Origin: Leptolinea sp. UBA1437
GTDB taxonomy: Bacteria; Chloroflexota; Anaerolineae; Anaerolineales; Anaerolineaceae
NCBI GenBank assembly: GCA_002329625.1
Contig: DCTP01000112.1
Location: 1-17,498 of the forward strand
Direction of reading: 5' to 3'
Length of the DNA stretch: 17,498 nucleotides
Shown here: positions 1-10,214 of the stretch, piece by piece
How the letters are laid out: each line of letters opens with the position of its first letter
Position numbering within the stretch: the stretch's first letter is position 1
The notes under the pieces: generated by a model
The model's database searches: none
Seen by the model: the letters and a program-made list of their open reading frames with translations, nothing else
What the model was told of the DNA's origin: nothing
Program-made: the position numbers and the translations under genes

Positions 1-3000
1 TTCACCCATTGTTACTTCTATCCGATGAATTAAGCCGTCGTCAACCAACGGTATTGACTTAGGATCGATTTGTTTTCCGTCCGATTGAACGATGCGGACA
101 TGCCGAGAGACATGGTCCGGGTTCCGGACAAGGATGAAATAGGTTGACTTTCCGAAACGATAACGAATTTCAAACTCATCCCATTCCGGAGGAATGACGG
201 GATCGATTTGTAGCGAATTCCCGATTTTATGGAATCCGAGAATCGCCTCAATTCCCAATCGGAACATCCAAGCCGCAGAACCGGTATACCAAGTCCACCC
301 ACCCCGACGAGTGAAAGGCGGTTGGCTATAAATATCGGCACAGATGACATAAGGTTCCACACGATAAACGGTTGCCTTTTCTTCGTTGTCCGAATGAAAA
401 ATCGGGTTGAGTAATTTGAAAAGGTGGCCTGCTTGTTTTCCGTCTCCCAGAGCGGCAAATGCCCATGCAGTCCATGTGGCGGCATGGGTATATTGTCCTC
501 CGTTTTCGCGGGTTCCCGGCGGATATCCTTTTATATAGCCCGGATCGACCGAAGATTTATCAAAAGGAGGCGTAAATAAAAGGATTAATCGATCATCGAA
601 GCGAACCAAATTTTCCATCACAGACATCATGGCACGCTGGCTTCGTTCGTCATTTCCCGCGCCGCTGAGAATTGCCCATGATTGAGCAATGGAATCAATT
701 TGGCATTCCTGATTTAAGGAGGATCCGATAGGGGTTCCTTCATCGGTATATGCCCTTCGATACCAAGCTCCGTCCCATGCGAATTTTTCGACCGCTGCGG
801 CATATTCAATCGCTTTCAATCTGTATTTTTGTCCCCGGTCCGGATGGCCTTGTTTGTCGCAAATTTCAGCAAAACGTCGCAGAACATCGCAGAGGAACCA
901 AGCCAACCAGACACTTTCCCCCTGTCCTTTTTCTCCGACTCGATTCAACCCATCGTTCCAGTCCCCGGTTCCGATCAAGGGAATACCGTGAGAACCCGCG
1001 GTCATTCCTTTTTCAATCGCTCTTAGGCAATGATCCATAATCGAATACGATTGCTCGGTAGATCGGTAATCGGCATAACGTTCGAGCTCTCCTTCCGCGA
1101 GCGGAGGTGCAGACAAAAATGGTACCTTTTCTTCCAAAAGGCTGTCATCGCCGGTACTTTCGATATATATTGCGGTGACATAAGGCAGCCACAGCAAATC
1201 GTCCGAGAAACGAGTTCGAACACCGCGGTTGAAAGGCGGATGCCACCAATGCAAAACGTCGCCTTCTTCAAATTGCCGGCTCGCTGAAATAAGAATCTGA
1301 TTGCGCGTGATTGCGGGATCGATCGGTAAAACCGCTAACACGTCTTGAAGCTGATCACGGAATCCGAACGCTCCGCTGGACTGATAAAAACCTGTTCGCC
1401 CCCAGATTCTACCGGATAGAGCCTGATACAGCATCCAGTGATTTAGAATGATATCGGTGGCGGGTTGAGGAGTTTTAACTCGGATGGAATGAAGCAAATT
1501 ATCCCAGAATAATTGAGTGTGTTCAAAAGCGGCATTGACATTGTTCGGATTATGGTATTTTTGCGCCAATTCAATACAGTGTTCTTTATTATTTCCCTCA
1601 CCTACGACGAAATAAATTTCTTCAATGGCACCCGGTAAAAGATCAAGATGTACCTGTAAGGCAGCACATGGATCATCGCCGGGAGTGATATGAGTTTCAA
1701 GTCCTAACCTGTGTAGAGCAGCCGGATTGACAAATGATCCCGCTCTGCCTAAAAACTCAGATCGGTCCGCGGTAAGTCCGTGAAGATTTTTACTGGCAAT
1801 CAGAAATGCTACATGGCTTCCGAATTCGGGGTTATGCGGGTTCAATGCCATTAAACATTCGTGCTCCGAATCATATTCGGGAATAATGAAAGCCATATTT
1901 GCCTCATGAGTGGTTCCCAAAACCCATTCGATATATTGAGTGGCTGTAATTCGGCGAGGATGATCCAGCGTGTTTTGGACTCTAAGATCAATAATTTTTA
2001 CCGGATCTTCGGGACTGGCGAAAAGCGTTAAGACTTGATTTAATCCATGAGAATTGTGTTCAAAAACGGTATATCCCGCCCCGTGAGTAACCCGATAAGG
2101 TTGGTCTGAACCGGCCGGAAGCGGCGTGGGTGTCCATATCTCGCCCGTTTCCTCATCTCTCAGGTATAAGATTTCCCCGCTAGGATCGATAACCGGATCA
2201 TTTGACCAAGGTGTAAGGCGATTTTCTCCGCTGTTGAAAGCCCAGGTGCATTGACTGCCCGTTTCGCTTACCATGAATCCGAAATTTGGATAACCGATAA
2301 CATTTACCCATGGAGCGGGAGTAAACTTTTTCTGTGAGAATTCAGCGGAATGCCGCTGAAGATCGTTCCAATCGATGACATACTCTTTTCCGCCATTAGC
2401 GAACCCGCCGAAACCGTTGTATCTCTGCAAATCCCCTATTTCTTTCAATGGATAGGTGTATGGGATTTGGCATGCCAATTCCGGCTTTTCTTTGATTCTG
2501 GTGGGAATTAAATCGGGAAGATGATGCTCCGGAATTACATATTCCGGCATCTGTTCTCTGATTGAACCTTTGTCTCCGTAAAATATCGCGGATGCAGCGG
2601 TTCTTATGAATGTTAATTCTTCTTGCGTGATCTGATCGCCGTGGAGAACGAATATCCCGGCTCGTTGGTTTAACCAATCTTCGCTGTTTGTTTTGCTGAT
2701 CGTTCGTTGAATAACCCCGTTCAATTCGGCTCCGTAATCAGTCGGTTGCAAATTTAAAATTACCAGATCCAAGTCGAACGAATGCGTTTTCAAAAAGCGA
2801 TATATCTTTAATGCTTCTTGAACCAAGTTGATTTGTTGGGGGTCATCAACCTCAATTAAAAGGATGGGATAATCTCCGGAGATACCGAAACGCCAAAGTG
2901 CCGGTTGGCCGAGACAATTAGCCGCAATGACCTCGGTAGGTGCGCGGAAAATCTTATTCGGATAATTCAATGCGGAAAGCAGATGAAGACCGGTTTCAAG

Positions 3001-6000
3001 CGATTGGGATCCGATTTTGAGCTTTCCTAACCAGGCTTTTGCTGCGATATTGGCTTGGCTGAACGCGGTTTCGATTGCAGCCCAATTCCGATAACGATCG
3101 GCTAAAATCAGAAGTTCTTCACGGCTTGCCGCCGTGAAAGTTAAAAACGCTAAATCGGTACTGCCATGTGGCAAAAGCTCTACTTCCTGCCCGAGGGAGA
3201 ATATCGGATCGAGTGTCGCACCCGTTGTCCCCGAAAGATATTGTTCGGATGATAAAGCGATGGGATTTCTTGTTGATCCACCGCGTCCGATAAAATGATA
3301 ACGATCCGCTTCATGTGAGACAGTTTTTTGAATCCCTTTAGTAAGGACCATATGTCCCAAAAAGATGGATTTTTCTTGATCGGATCGCAGTCGCCGGGTA
3401 AATATCTGGAGGTTCAATTCCGGAATAAATTCACTTTCAATGAACATTTTATTAAACGCCGGATGCCGGACATCTGTCAACTGCGAAGACAGAATTACTT
3501 CGCCGTAGGAAGTTAACCGAAGAGTATGAATATCATCTTGCGTGTTCATTAAATGAATTCGGCGAATTTCAACCGGATCATCCGGAGCTATGGTTACATC
3601 CATCGTCGAAATGAACCCGTTTTCGGACCTTCGAAAAACAGCCATATGAGCATAATAAGTAACCTGTAAATTCGTCGGATCGCCTGGAACCGGTTGATAA
3701 GTCGCGGACCAGAACCGGCCGGGTTGACCCGAATTTGAATCCATTTCCTGAATATAAATCCAGGTTCCCCACGAATCCGTTACCTGATCGGCTCGCCAAC
3801 GGGTTAGATCAACGGCATTCATCGAACTGTATCCGCCGCCCATATTGGATATTAACAGATGATAGCTGCCGTTTGACAGGAGATTTAATTGTGGAATAGT
3901 TGAAAGCAAAGGAACTCTCCAAGGAGCAATTTCTTCCGATACCGCAACCATCCTTTGGAGTCCTTCAACATTTTCCGCGTCCGGGTTTTGAATGGGAACG
4001 AAATAAGGAATTTGTTCTTGGAGCAATAATTCGACGCTTTGTATTCGTGAGTCTCTGTGTAACCTTTGAACCATGATGTCATTGGTAAAGAAATTTGCCA
4101 TTGCCATCATGATCATCCCTTGGTGATGTGCCATATATTCATATACCAATGCTGACCTTTCATCTTTCAGGAGACGATCGGGAGTGAAATCAATGGCTTC
4201 ATACAAACCGAACAAACCAAACATTTTATATTCCAAAAGATGGATGAGATTTTGAACAACAGCTTCCGGTTCGTAAGAGACCGCCATCAATGAAGCATAA
4301 GGCGCAATAACCAGATCATCTCCCAATCCCCGCTTAAAACCCAAACCCGGGACTCCGAAAGCCCGATATTGATAATTTTGACTTGCATCGAATCGATAAA
4401 AACCAGATTCGGATATTCCCCACGGGACTCCCTTCTCTTTTCCATATTCGATCTGCCGGAGAACAGCCCCTTCCGAACTTTCCGCCAACAAGGTAGCCGG
4501 GTAAGAATGAAAGAATAAAGCCGGCATCAAATACTCAAACATGGTCCCGCTCCAGGATAATAGGACATATAAGTTTTTGATACGGGTAATCGGCCGACCG
4601 AGCTGCATCCAATGAGATTGAGGGACGTCTCCCTTGGCTATAGCAATAATTGAGGCAATCCGTGCTTCCGAAGCCAATAAATCATAAAAATTCTGGTCTA
4701 ATTGACCGGTCACAAGATTTAATCCGATATGAAAAACATGTCTTTGTTTGTTATAAAGGAATCCAAAATCCATCTCATTCATTAATTGCTCGGATCTTGC
4801 CATGATATTTTCATATTGTGCAATCATTCCGTTCGCATTGACCTCTGCATGGTCGAGAAGGGTAATCAATTGATTCAGCCATTCCCATGCGATATTTCTA
4901 TCCGATTCTTCAGAATCCTCCGGCGGTTGCGAAGCTTCGCTTTTTTCAGACAGGCAATCTTTCAAATCCTCGATATATAGAGAGGCTTTCTCGATGTGAT
5001 CATGCAATTGGCCAAATGCCAAGTCGTAGGGTAAGCAACTGCGCAGACTATTCATCGCTTCGGAAAATTGAGGTTGACGGAACAGTCGGGGAGGATTTTC
5101 GAAAAGAGGAATCCATGGCAGCAGTTCGGTGATCGTCCGTTCGATTGCGAGATTGTGCTGTTCGATTTGGCGGGAAAATTCCTGCAGCTTATTTAACGTT
5201 TCCAGGTCAAATGAGGAACCGCCGACAGTTATCAACTGTTGTAACCGATTTGAAATATCTTGCCAAAAAGATCCTTTTACCTTCAGAAAAAGTGGATACC
5301 AATTTTCGGGATGGGATCGTGACGCTAAAATTTCGTTACTGATCCCTTTGATAAGAGCATCTATTTCTTTGATCTGTCGGTCGAAATCCTTTTTACGGAT
5401 AGCGTTTAATCCATCAGCTAAGTTTCCCAAGGAATCCAGATAGCCTTCCCACAGATTCCAACGTAAAATTGTTTCGTTTCGTTTATTCTTGCATGCCTGC
5501 GATGTAATCATCAAACACGCAGCCAGATTTCCGCTATCGACCGTTGAGACATAACGGGGATTCAGAGGTTGAAGGGTAACAGTATCATACCAATTTAGAA
5601 AATGACCGCGAAATCTTTCCATTTGACTCAGGGTTTCCAAAGTGGTAGCCAAACGGATCACTAATGTCCTTTGATCCAAATAACCAAGGTCGTAAGCTGC
5701 CAACGTTGAAGTGAGCAACAAGCCTATATTCGTAGGTGAAGTGCGATGCGCAACGGTCCCGATCGGTTTTTCTTGAAAATGATCAGGGGGCAACCAGTGA
5801 TCTTCAGGCCCTACAAATCGTTCAAAAAAGCCCCAAGTTCGTCGGGATACCAGACGCAAAAGTTTTAATTGGTCCGGGTTAAGCTTTGCGGATTTCTTAA
5901 TAATAGGAAGATTAATCCACCATGCAATCAGAGGGGAAAGAAGCCAAAGGAGCAAAACAGGAGAAGCGGTAATGACAGCCGGAGCCAAACCGTTTCCGCT

Positions 6001-8907
6001 GAAACCCCAAATAAATTGCACAAGAATTGTGAGCAACAACGAAACTCCGGCCACTCCCGTCATTTTCCGCCAGGAAATATTTTTCCGCTGCAGTCCGAAC
6101 AGATGCGCGGTTTGCGCGGCGGTGGTCCATTGCAAAAGATCTTTTTTGCTGATAAATAAGCGATAGAGAGTCGTAAATATGGCATCCGTAGAATAATATG
6201 CTTCATACGGCAGGAATGCTACTGCCAACAACCAACGCAAAAAATTCCAAAACAACGGTCGAAATGCTGCTCTGACTGTCCCCCCATGCACAATCTGTAA
6301 AATGCTGTTGATAAAACTTGTTATCAACGGTATACCCAGAGAAACTAAAACAGTCAAAGACCAAAGCAGAGCGAAACGGGGAAGAAAAATAATACCAAGG
6401 ATAAATAATAAAGAGAGTGTCGGCGGGAAAAGAGAGCGACGTAAGTTATCAAAAATTTTCCACCGGTCAATGATCGAAAAAGTGACACCGAATCGTCGGG
6501 GATGGATCAACCAAGGGAGCAACTGCCAATCCCCGCGAATCCAACGCCTCTGGCGCAAGGCTTGAAGGATATAGTTTTGTGGATAATCCTCGATCATTGT
6601 AATATCCGTGACCAATCCGGCGCGGCCCATTAATCCTTCCAGGAGGTCATGGCTCAGAACCGAATTTTCGGGAATATGTCCTTCCACACTGCGGATGAAT
6701 CCATCTACATCATATATTCCCTTGCCGACATAAATTCCTTCCCCGAAAAGGTCTTGGTATGCATCCGAGACAGCCAGCGTGTATAGATCCAATCCGGTAT
6801 CTCCCGAATAGATTCGGGTGAACCACGAATAATTCGCACTCCTGGGATGAATTTCCATCCGCGGCTGCAATATTGTATATCCGGAAATAACCTGACCCGT
6901 CTTTTCGTCGAAAATCGGACGATTCAGCGGATGTGCCAAAGTGCCTGCCAACCGGCAAGCCGCACCGCGAGGTAATACGGTGTCGGTATCCAAGGTAATG
7001 ACAAAGCGGGTCCGCTGCAATATTCCTTTATCCGGATTTTTATCGTGAAACCCGTCCGTAAAAACAGTGAAGGATAAGCCGGATTTTCCGCGTAGCAATA
7101 AATTTAATTCATGTAATTTGCCGCGCTTTCGTTCCCAACCGATCCATTTTCCTTCTGAGGGATTCCATAATCTCTTCCGGTGAAGAAAATAGAAACGGCT
7201 GACGCTAGTCGAATCGTTTTCGTCCGAATTTTTGGTGGAGTTCTCCGAAAATGAAACAGGACCGTATTTACGATTCAAAGCTCCGATCGCTTCGATTGTT
7301 TGTTTTACCAAATCTTCGTCTTCCGGCATTGTTTCCTGATCGGCATCTTTAAAGTCTGTCAACAAGGCAAAGAACAATCCCGGCTCCGGATTACGGAGAT
7401 AATGTAATTCGAGTTGTTGAATCAGAGATTCGATGTCTTTGCGGCTCGTTATTAAAGAAGGAATCACGACCAAAGTTTGAAACGAATAAGGAATTCCGTT
7501 CCGAAAATTCATCTTGGGAAGTGTGCGCGGGTGGACCAAAAGAGTAATCAGCCAGTTTATCAGTCCGGTCGCAACGGTCATAGCGGGGACGATCCCGACT
7601 AGAATATATAAGATGATTGCCAGCCATTGGACTGGACGGTAGTGGGCAACAGTGCCGGGGTTAAGTGAAGAACCGGCATTAAACTGCTGCGGAAGATTGG
7701 TTATCGCGCTTATAAAACCCAGCAGGAAGATAGTTAAGAGGAAAATCGCCGAAAGATAAACAAAACTGGCATGTCTGAATATCCATCTTTGGAGCCGAGT
7801 TTTAAAATCGGGGCGATAGCCGATTTTTTGTTCCAATTGCGGTCGCAAATTCCCAATAATAATTTCGCCGATATGAAACCCTGGATTTTTACCGGAGCAA
7901 TCAGTCCGATTCTTATTTTCATCGAATAAGGTTTTATATTGAAGCGGCGAATCGGACTGACCTTGGTTGATATCGATCGCCATGTTCAGGATGGTTTCTG
8001 CAATCTTAATTTCGTCCTGATCAGTTGCCCGGGAAAGTTTTTCGATTTCTTTTCGATAATGGTCTCGGGTTTTAAAATCCATCCGTGGGTATATCCCGGA
8101 AGGGTCCTTTCGCAATAATTCTTCGAGAAGGCTTACGGATTCGAAGAATTCGTTCCAGTCCTGTTCGGAAATTGTACGTAAACTGATGATGATTTTGGCA
8201 ACACTGTCATTATCAACGGATCTGGTAAAGGCGCCGTTTTCCTCAGAAAATTGACAACTTGTTTCCATATTCTGCGAAAAAACAAGTGGTAAATTCGGTT
8301 GGTCATTCGGATGGATGATCGTGACCAACTCAATTGAAAGAAACTCGATCAGACTATAACGCAGAAAGATAGGAAAAGCCCACAGTTCGCCCGTTGACAG
8401 CGGGACGGTTTTTTGGAATTGAATCAAAATCGATTCCAATTCCATCGGGTCGATCATCAGCTTTTGATAAGAGAGGATCGAACGAGCGATGATATATATT
8501 CGGGGAAAATCTTTGAGAACACCATTCGTAATTTTCGGCAACTGTTGATAAAACGAAACAGGTAAATCTTCCTTAATCTGTTGCAGTGTTTGCCGAATAA
8601 TATAATAATTATCCAAAATCCACTCGGATGCATAGGTTAGAGGAATTTTATTTTGAGAGGATTCACTGAAATAATGATGAGCTTCATCCAACCAAGTCTC
8701 AAATTGCGATAGATTTTTTCCCGGAATATCCCTTCCCGGTAAAGCGGATTGAGCTTTACGGGTCGGTTTTTGATATCGGACTTGCTGACAAACATCTGTA
8801 AGCGAAGTCACTAATTCCTGAATTTGACGTGATTTTAATTCAGAGGGATTCAGGTTGGAAAAATCGTTCTGATCCCTCTCTTGCTTTTTTTGATTTTCTT
8901 CAACCAT
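1..8907 (-). CDS. ndvB: Cyclic beta-1,2-glucan synthase (NdvB/ChvB/Cgs type), 3' end outside window
   Basis: This large membrane enzyme polymerises glucose from UDP-glucose into beta-1,2-glucan and closes the ring. The frame is open for 2969 codons from ATG at 8907 to the window edge. Residues 1-375 form a cytoplasmic N-terminal domain. Hydrophobic segments lie near 378-400, 427-455, 815-860, 880-905 and 945-1000. Between them is the GT84 domain, with TDFKDAD (D518), DTD (640-642), ED (773-774) and QRRW (786-789). Residues ~1010-1650 match the cyclization (GH189/glycoamylase-like) region, with RTSPTNIG (~1055), FEYLMP (E1458), SESGFYRFD (E1500) and HHQGM (1594-1598). The rest holds beta-sandwich regions and a GH94 phosphorylase domain with HWWHPP (~2556), GDWNDG (D2649, D2652) and GGQYTHAATW (~2806). 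In Brucella the GH94 part is known to control chain length. Brucella Cgs is about 2870 aa, and the visible end (VDDGLIHRIEV) resembles the family C-terminus, so only a few codons are probably missing. The ATG overlaps the upstream stop (TAATG) and has only a weak GGTGG upstream. Confidence 0.95.
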   Translation of the reverse strand, partial: MVEENQKKQERDQNDFSNLNPSELKSRQIQELVTSLTDVCQQVRYQKPTRKAQSALPGRDIPGKNLSQFETWLDEAHHYFSESSQNKIPLTYASEWILDNYYIIRQTLQQIKEDLPVSFYQQLPKITNGVLKDFPRIYIIARSILSYQKLMIDPMELESILIQFQKTVPLSTGELWAFPIFLRYSLIEFLSIELVTIIHPNDQPNLPLVFSQNMETSCQFSEENGAFTRSVDNDSVAKIIISLRTISEQDWNEFFESVSLLEELLRKDPSGIYPRMDFKTRDHYRKEIEKLSRATDQDEIKIAETILNMAIDINQGQSDSPLQYKTLFDENKNRTDCSGKNPGFHIGEIIIGNLRPQLEQKIGYRPDFKTRLQRWIFRHASFVYLSAIFLLTIFLLGFISAITNLPQQFNAGSSLNPGTVAHYRPVQWLAIILYILVGIVPAMTVATGLINWLITLLVHPRTLPKMNFRNGIPYSFQTLVVIPSLITSRKDIESLIQQLELHYLRNPEPGLFFALLTDFKDADQETMPEDEDLVKQTIEAIGALNRKYGPVSFSENSTKNSDENDSTSVSRFYFLHRKRLWNPSEGKWIGWERKRGKLHELNLLLRGKSGLSFTVFTDGFHDKNPDKGILQRTRFVITLDTDTVLPRGAACRLAGTLAHPLNRPIFDEKTGQVISGYTILQPRMEIHPRSANYSWFTRIYSGDTGLDLYTLAVSDAYQDLFGEGIYVGKGIYDVDGFIRSVEGHIPENSVLSHDLLEGLMGRAGLVTDITMIEDYPQNYILQALRQRRWIRGDWQLLPWLIHPRRFGVTFSIIDRWKIFDNLRRSLFPPTLSLLFILGIIFLPRFALLWSLTVLVSLGIPLITSFINSILQIVHGGTVRAAFRPLFWNFLRWLLAVAFLPYEAYYSTDAIFTTLYRLFISKKDLLQWTTAAQTAHLFGLQRKNISWRKMTGVAGVSLLLTILVQFIWGFSGNGLAPAVITASPVLLLWLLSPLIAWWINLPIIKKSAKLNPDQLKLLRLVSRRTWGFFERFVGPEDHWLPPDHFQEKPIGTVAHRTSPTNIGLLLTSTLAAYDLGYLDQRTLVIRLATTLETLSQMERFRGHFLNWYDTVTLQPLNPRYVSTVDSGNLAACLMITSQACKNKRNETILRWNLWEGYLDSLGNLADGLNAIRKKDFDRQIKEIDALIKGISNEILASRSHPENWYPLFLKVKGSFWQDISNRLQQLITVGGSSFDLETLNKLQEFSRQIEQHNLAIERTITELLPWIPLFENPPRLFRQPQFSEAMNSLRSCLPYDLAFGQLHDHIEKASLYIEDLKDCLSEKSEASQPPEDSEESDRNIAWEWLNQLITLLDHAEVNANGMIAQYENIMARSEQLMNEMDFGFLYNKQRHVFHIGLNLVTGQLDQNFYDLLASEARIASIIAIAKGDVPQSHWMQLGRPITRIKNLYVLLSWSGTMFEYLMPALFFHSYPATLLAESSEGAVLRQIEYGKEKGVPWGISESGFYRFDASQNYQYRAFGVPGLGFKRGLGDDLVIAPYASLMAVSYEPEAVVQNLIHLLEYKMFGLFGLYEAIDFTPDRLLKDERSALVYEYMAHHQGMIMMAMANFFTNDIMVQRLHRDSRIQSVELLLQEQIPYFVPIQNPDAENVEGLQRMVAVSEEIAPWRVPLLSTIPQLNLLSNGSYHLLISNMGGGYSSMNAVDLTRWRADQVTDSWGTWIYIQEMDSNSGQPGRFWSATYQPVPGDPTNLQVTYYAHMAVFRRSENGFISTMDVTIAPDDPVEIRRIHLMNTQDDIHTLRLTSYGEVILSSQLTDVRHPAFNKMFIESEFIPELNLQIFTRRLRSDQEKSIFLGHMVLTKGIQKTVSHEADRYHFIGRGGSTRNPIALSSEQYLSGTTGATLDPIFSLGQEVELLPHGSTDLAFLTFTAASREELLILADRYRNWAAIETAFSQANIAAKAWLGKLKIGSQSLETGLHLLSALNYPNKIFRAPTEVIAANCLGQPALWRFGISGDYPILLIEVDDPQQINLVQEALKIYRFLKTHSFDLDLVILNLQPTDYGAELNGVIQRTISKTNSEDWLNQRAGIFVLHGDQITQEELTFIRTAASAIFYGDKGSIREQMPEYVIPEHHLPDLIPTRIKEKPELACQIPYTYPLKEIGDLQRYNGFGGFANGGKEYVIDWNDLQRHSAEFSQKKFTPAPWVNVIGYPNFGFMVSETGSQCTWAFNSGENRLTPWSNDPVIDPSGEILYLRDEETGEIWTPTPLPAGSDQPYRVTHGAGYTVFEHNSHGLNQVLTLFASPEDPVKIIDLRVQNTLDHPRRITATQYIEWVLGTTHEANMAFIIPEYDSEHECLMALNPHNPEFGSHVAFLIASKNLHGLTADRSEFLGRAGSFVNPAALHRLGLETHITPGDDPCAALQVHLDLLPGAIEEIYFVVGEGNNKEHCIELAQKYHNPNNVNAAFEHTQLFWDNLLHSIRVKTPQPATDIILNHWMLYQALSGRIWGRTGFYQSSGAFGFRDQLQDVLAVLPIDPAITRNQILISASRQFEEGDVLHWWHPPFNRGVRTRFSDDLLWLPYVTAIYIESTGDDSLLEEKVPFLSAPPLAEGELERYADYRSTEQSYSIMDHCLRAIEKGMTAGSHGIPLIGTGDWNDGLNRVGEKGQGESVWLAWFLCDVLRRFAEICDKQGHPDRGQKYRLKAIEYAAAVEKFAWDGAWYRRAYTDEGTPIGSSLNQECQIDSIAQSWAILSGAGNDERSQRAMMSVMENLVRFDDRLILLFTPPFDKSSVDPGYIKGYPPGTRENGGQYTHAATWTAWAFAALGDGKQAGHLFKLLNPIFHSDNEEKATVYRVEPYVICADIYSQPPFTRRGGWTWYTGSAAWMFRLGIEAILGFHKIGNSLQIDPVIPPEWDEFEIRYRFGKSTYFILVRNPDHVSRHVRIVQSDGKQIDPKSIPLVDDGLIHRIEVTMGE

Positions 8908-9995
8908 TAACGACCACCGACTTTTTTAGATGCAATCTCCGCTGCGGTAGGTTGAAATTCGGAACGGGGAACATCCTGGATAATTAAAACAGGCTTGGTA
9001 CCGTATTCAATATAATTACGTGCGATACTGCCATATGGCCATTCAATTTGGCCGGTATAACCATGTGCACATAATACGACCAGATCAATGTTTTCTTCTT
9101 GATTCGCAAAGTTTTGAATCGCGGAAGAAACACTGGAACTTTCGAGAACGTATGTTTCGCAATCTACCTGCAGACGGGCTTTTGTCTCTTCAAGATACTC
9201 ACTGACTACTCGACGACTGACTGTCATTAATTTTTTGGTAAGCTGTTCGATTTCGGGCGGATAGGGTTCCGGAATCGGAATCTCGGGAGGCTTTATCACC
9301 GCGATGAGCACAAGCTGCGTAGGAAGTGATGGAATGGTTTTTGCCGTCTGAATCGGCTTGCGGCTGTTTAATTCGGAAGCGAATCCTTCCGGTATTTCTC
9401 CGCGTGCTAGAGCCAAGCCTACCGAGAGCGCACATTCAGCCCGTCTAGAGCTGTCAACCGGCAACAGTATTCGGCGATAATGGACACGATTCACTACTAG
9501 TTTTGGTTGATAATAAGAACGAATCAGAAGAATCGGTAAATAAATCATATCGATTACTTTTTGAGTGATACTGCTGATATTCCAACGGCTTAATCCGCCT
9601 GCTCCGTGAGTGCTGATGATCAATAAATCGATATTTTCCTGATGAGCAAAATTTACAATACTCTCCGCGGTTTTTCCTTCCGAAATGGCATATTCCACTC
9701 GCGATTTTGGGGATTCCGTCTCTCGGAATTCAAAATCAACCGATGGCATGGGATCCTCTAGAAAATCCGCATTCATTCTTTTTGTAACTTCCTCTAAATA
9801 AATTTCAGCCTTCTTTTTCCGAATCTGCCAGTTCAGCGGATCGACCGACATGGGATTTTCATGAAAGGAAGCAGGATCGAGAACTTGTAAAAGAATAATT
9901 TTCGATCCGAAAATGCGGGCAAATTGCTCTGCATGATAAATGGCTTGCTCCGCAAGTGCCGATCCATCCAATGGGACAAGGATTCTCTTAAACAT
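8907..9995 (-). CDS. Tandem-domain universal stress protein (UspA family)
   Basis: A 362-aa cytoplasmic protein with two UspA domains (roughly residues 1-160 and 172-345), each opening with the family's RILVPLDGS or RILLPVDSS strand. The second domain carries an intact ATP-binding loop, HGYTGQIEWPYGS, of the G-x2-G-x9-GS type. In the first domain the equivalent loop, HGAGGLSRWNISS, has Ser in place of the final Gly, so its nucleotide binding may be weaker. Usp proteins are nucleotide-binding stress factors; a specific partner cannot be read from sequence. The start is ATG at 9995 with a good AAAGGA six bases upstream. The stop TAA shares one base with the ATG of the cyclic glucan synthase gene, so the two are probably co-transcribed and translationally coupled. 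I found no convincing -35/-10 pair upstream, although AT-rich stretches are present between 10020 and 10120. Confidence 0.95.
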   Translation of the reverse strand: MFKRILVPLDGSALAEQAIYHAEQFARIFGSKIILLQVLDPASFHENPMSVDPLNWQIRKKKAEIYLEEVTKRMNADFLEDPMPSVDFEFRETESPKSRVEYAISEGKTAESIVNFAHQENIDLLIISTHGAGGLSRWNISSITQKVIDMIYLPILLIRSYYQPKLVVNRVHYRRILLPVDSSRRAECALSVGLALARGEIPEGFASELNSRKPIQTAKTIPSLPTQLVLIAVIKPPEIPIPEPYPPEIEQLTKKLMTVSRRVVSEYLEETKARLQVDCETYVLESSSVSSAIQNFANQEENIDLVVLCAHGYTGQIEWPYGSIARNYIEYGTKPVLIIQDVPRSEFQPTAAEIASKKVGGR

Positions 9996-10058
9996 GATGA
10001 TCCTTTCTTTTTATGACTATTTTAACTGAATCAATCCAATAAAACTAAATAATCCTCT

Positions 10059-10078
10059 CTCAAAAAGTTCTATTTGAG
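10059..10078. promoter_or_regulatory. Inverted repeat in the usp leader region
   Basis: CTCAAA and TTTGAG are perfect 6-bp arms around an 8-base spacer, 64-83 bp upstream of the usp start codon. It could be an operator or a small leader hairpin. No partner is identifiable and a chance repeat in AT-rich DNA is possible. The rest of 9996-10214 holds no gene that I can support. Confidence 0.3.
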
Positions 10079-10180
10079 TTTGACGAAATATTCTATATAG
10101 TAATAGTATCACAGGAAGAAAGGGCTGATGTTATGACGAACATTCAAAACAATCCGGTGTTGGCTTTGTAGTCAAGCCCG

Positions 10181-10211
10181 AAAAAAAAATAAAACAGAAA
10201 ATGATTTTATT
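10181..10211 (-). terminator. Probable A/T-only terminator of tRNA-Lys
   Basis: Read on the minus strand just after the tRNA, AATAAAA and TTTTATT form a 7-bp stem around a 10-base loop and run straight into a tract of about nine T. The stem has no G/C pair, so it would be a weak intrinsic terminator, but its position directly after the tRNA 3' end and the long T run fit the role. Confidence 0.5.
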
Positions 10212-10214
10212 AAG

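Noticed and set aside
30..8333. Many 60-150-codon open frames on both strands inside the first 8.9 kb
   Set aside because: They lie in other frames or on the opposite strand of the single 2969-codon cyclic glucan synthase frame, which shows family motifs from end to end. None has recognisable protein features.
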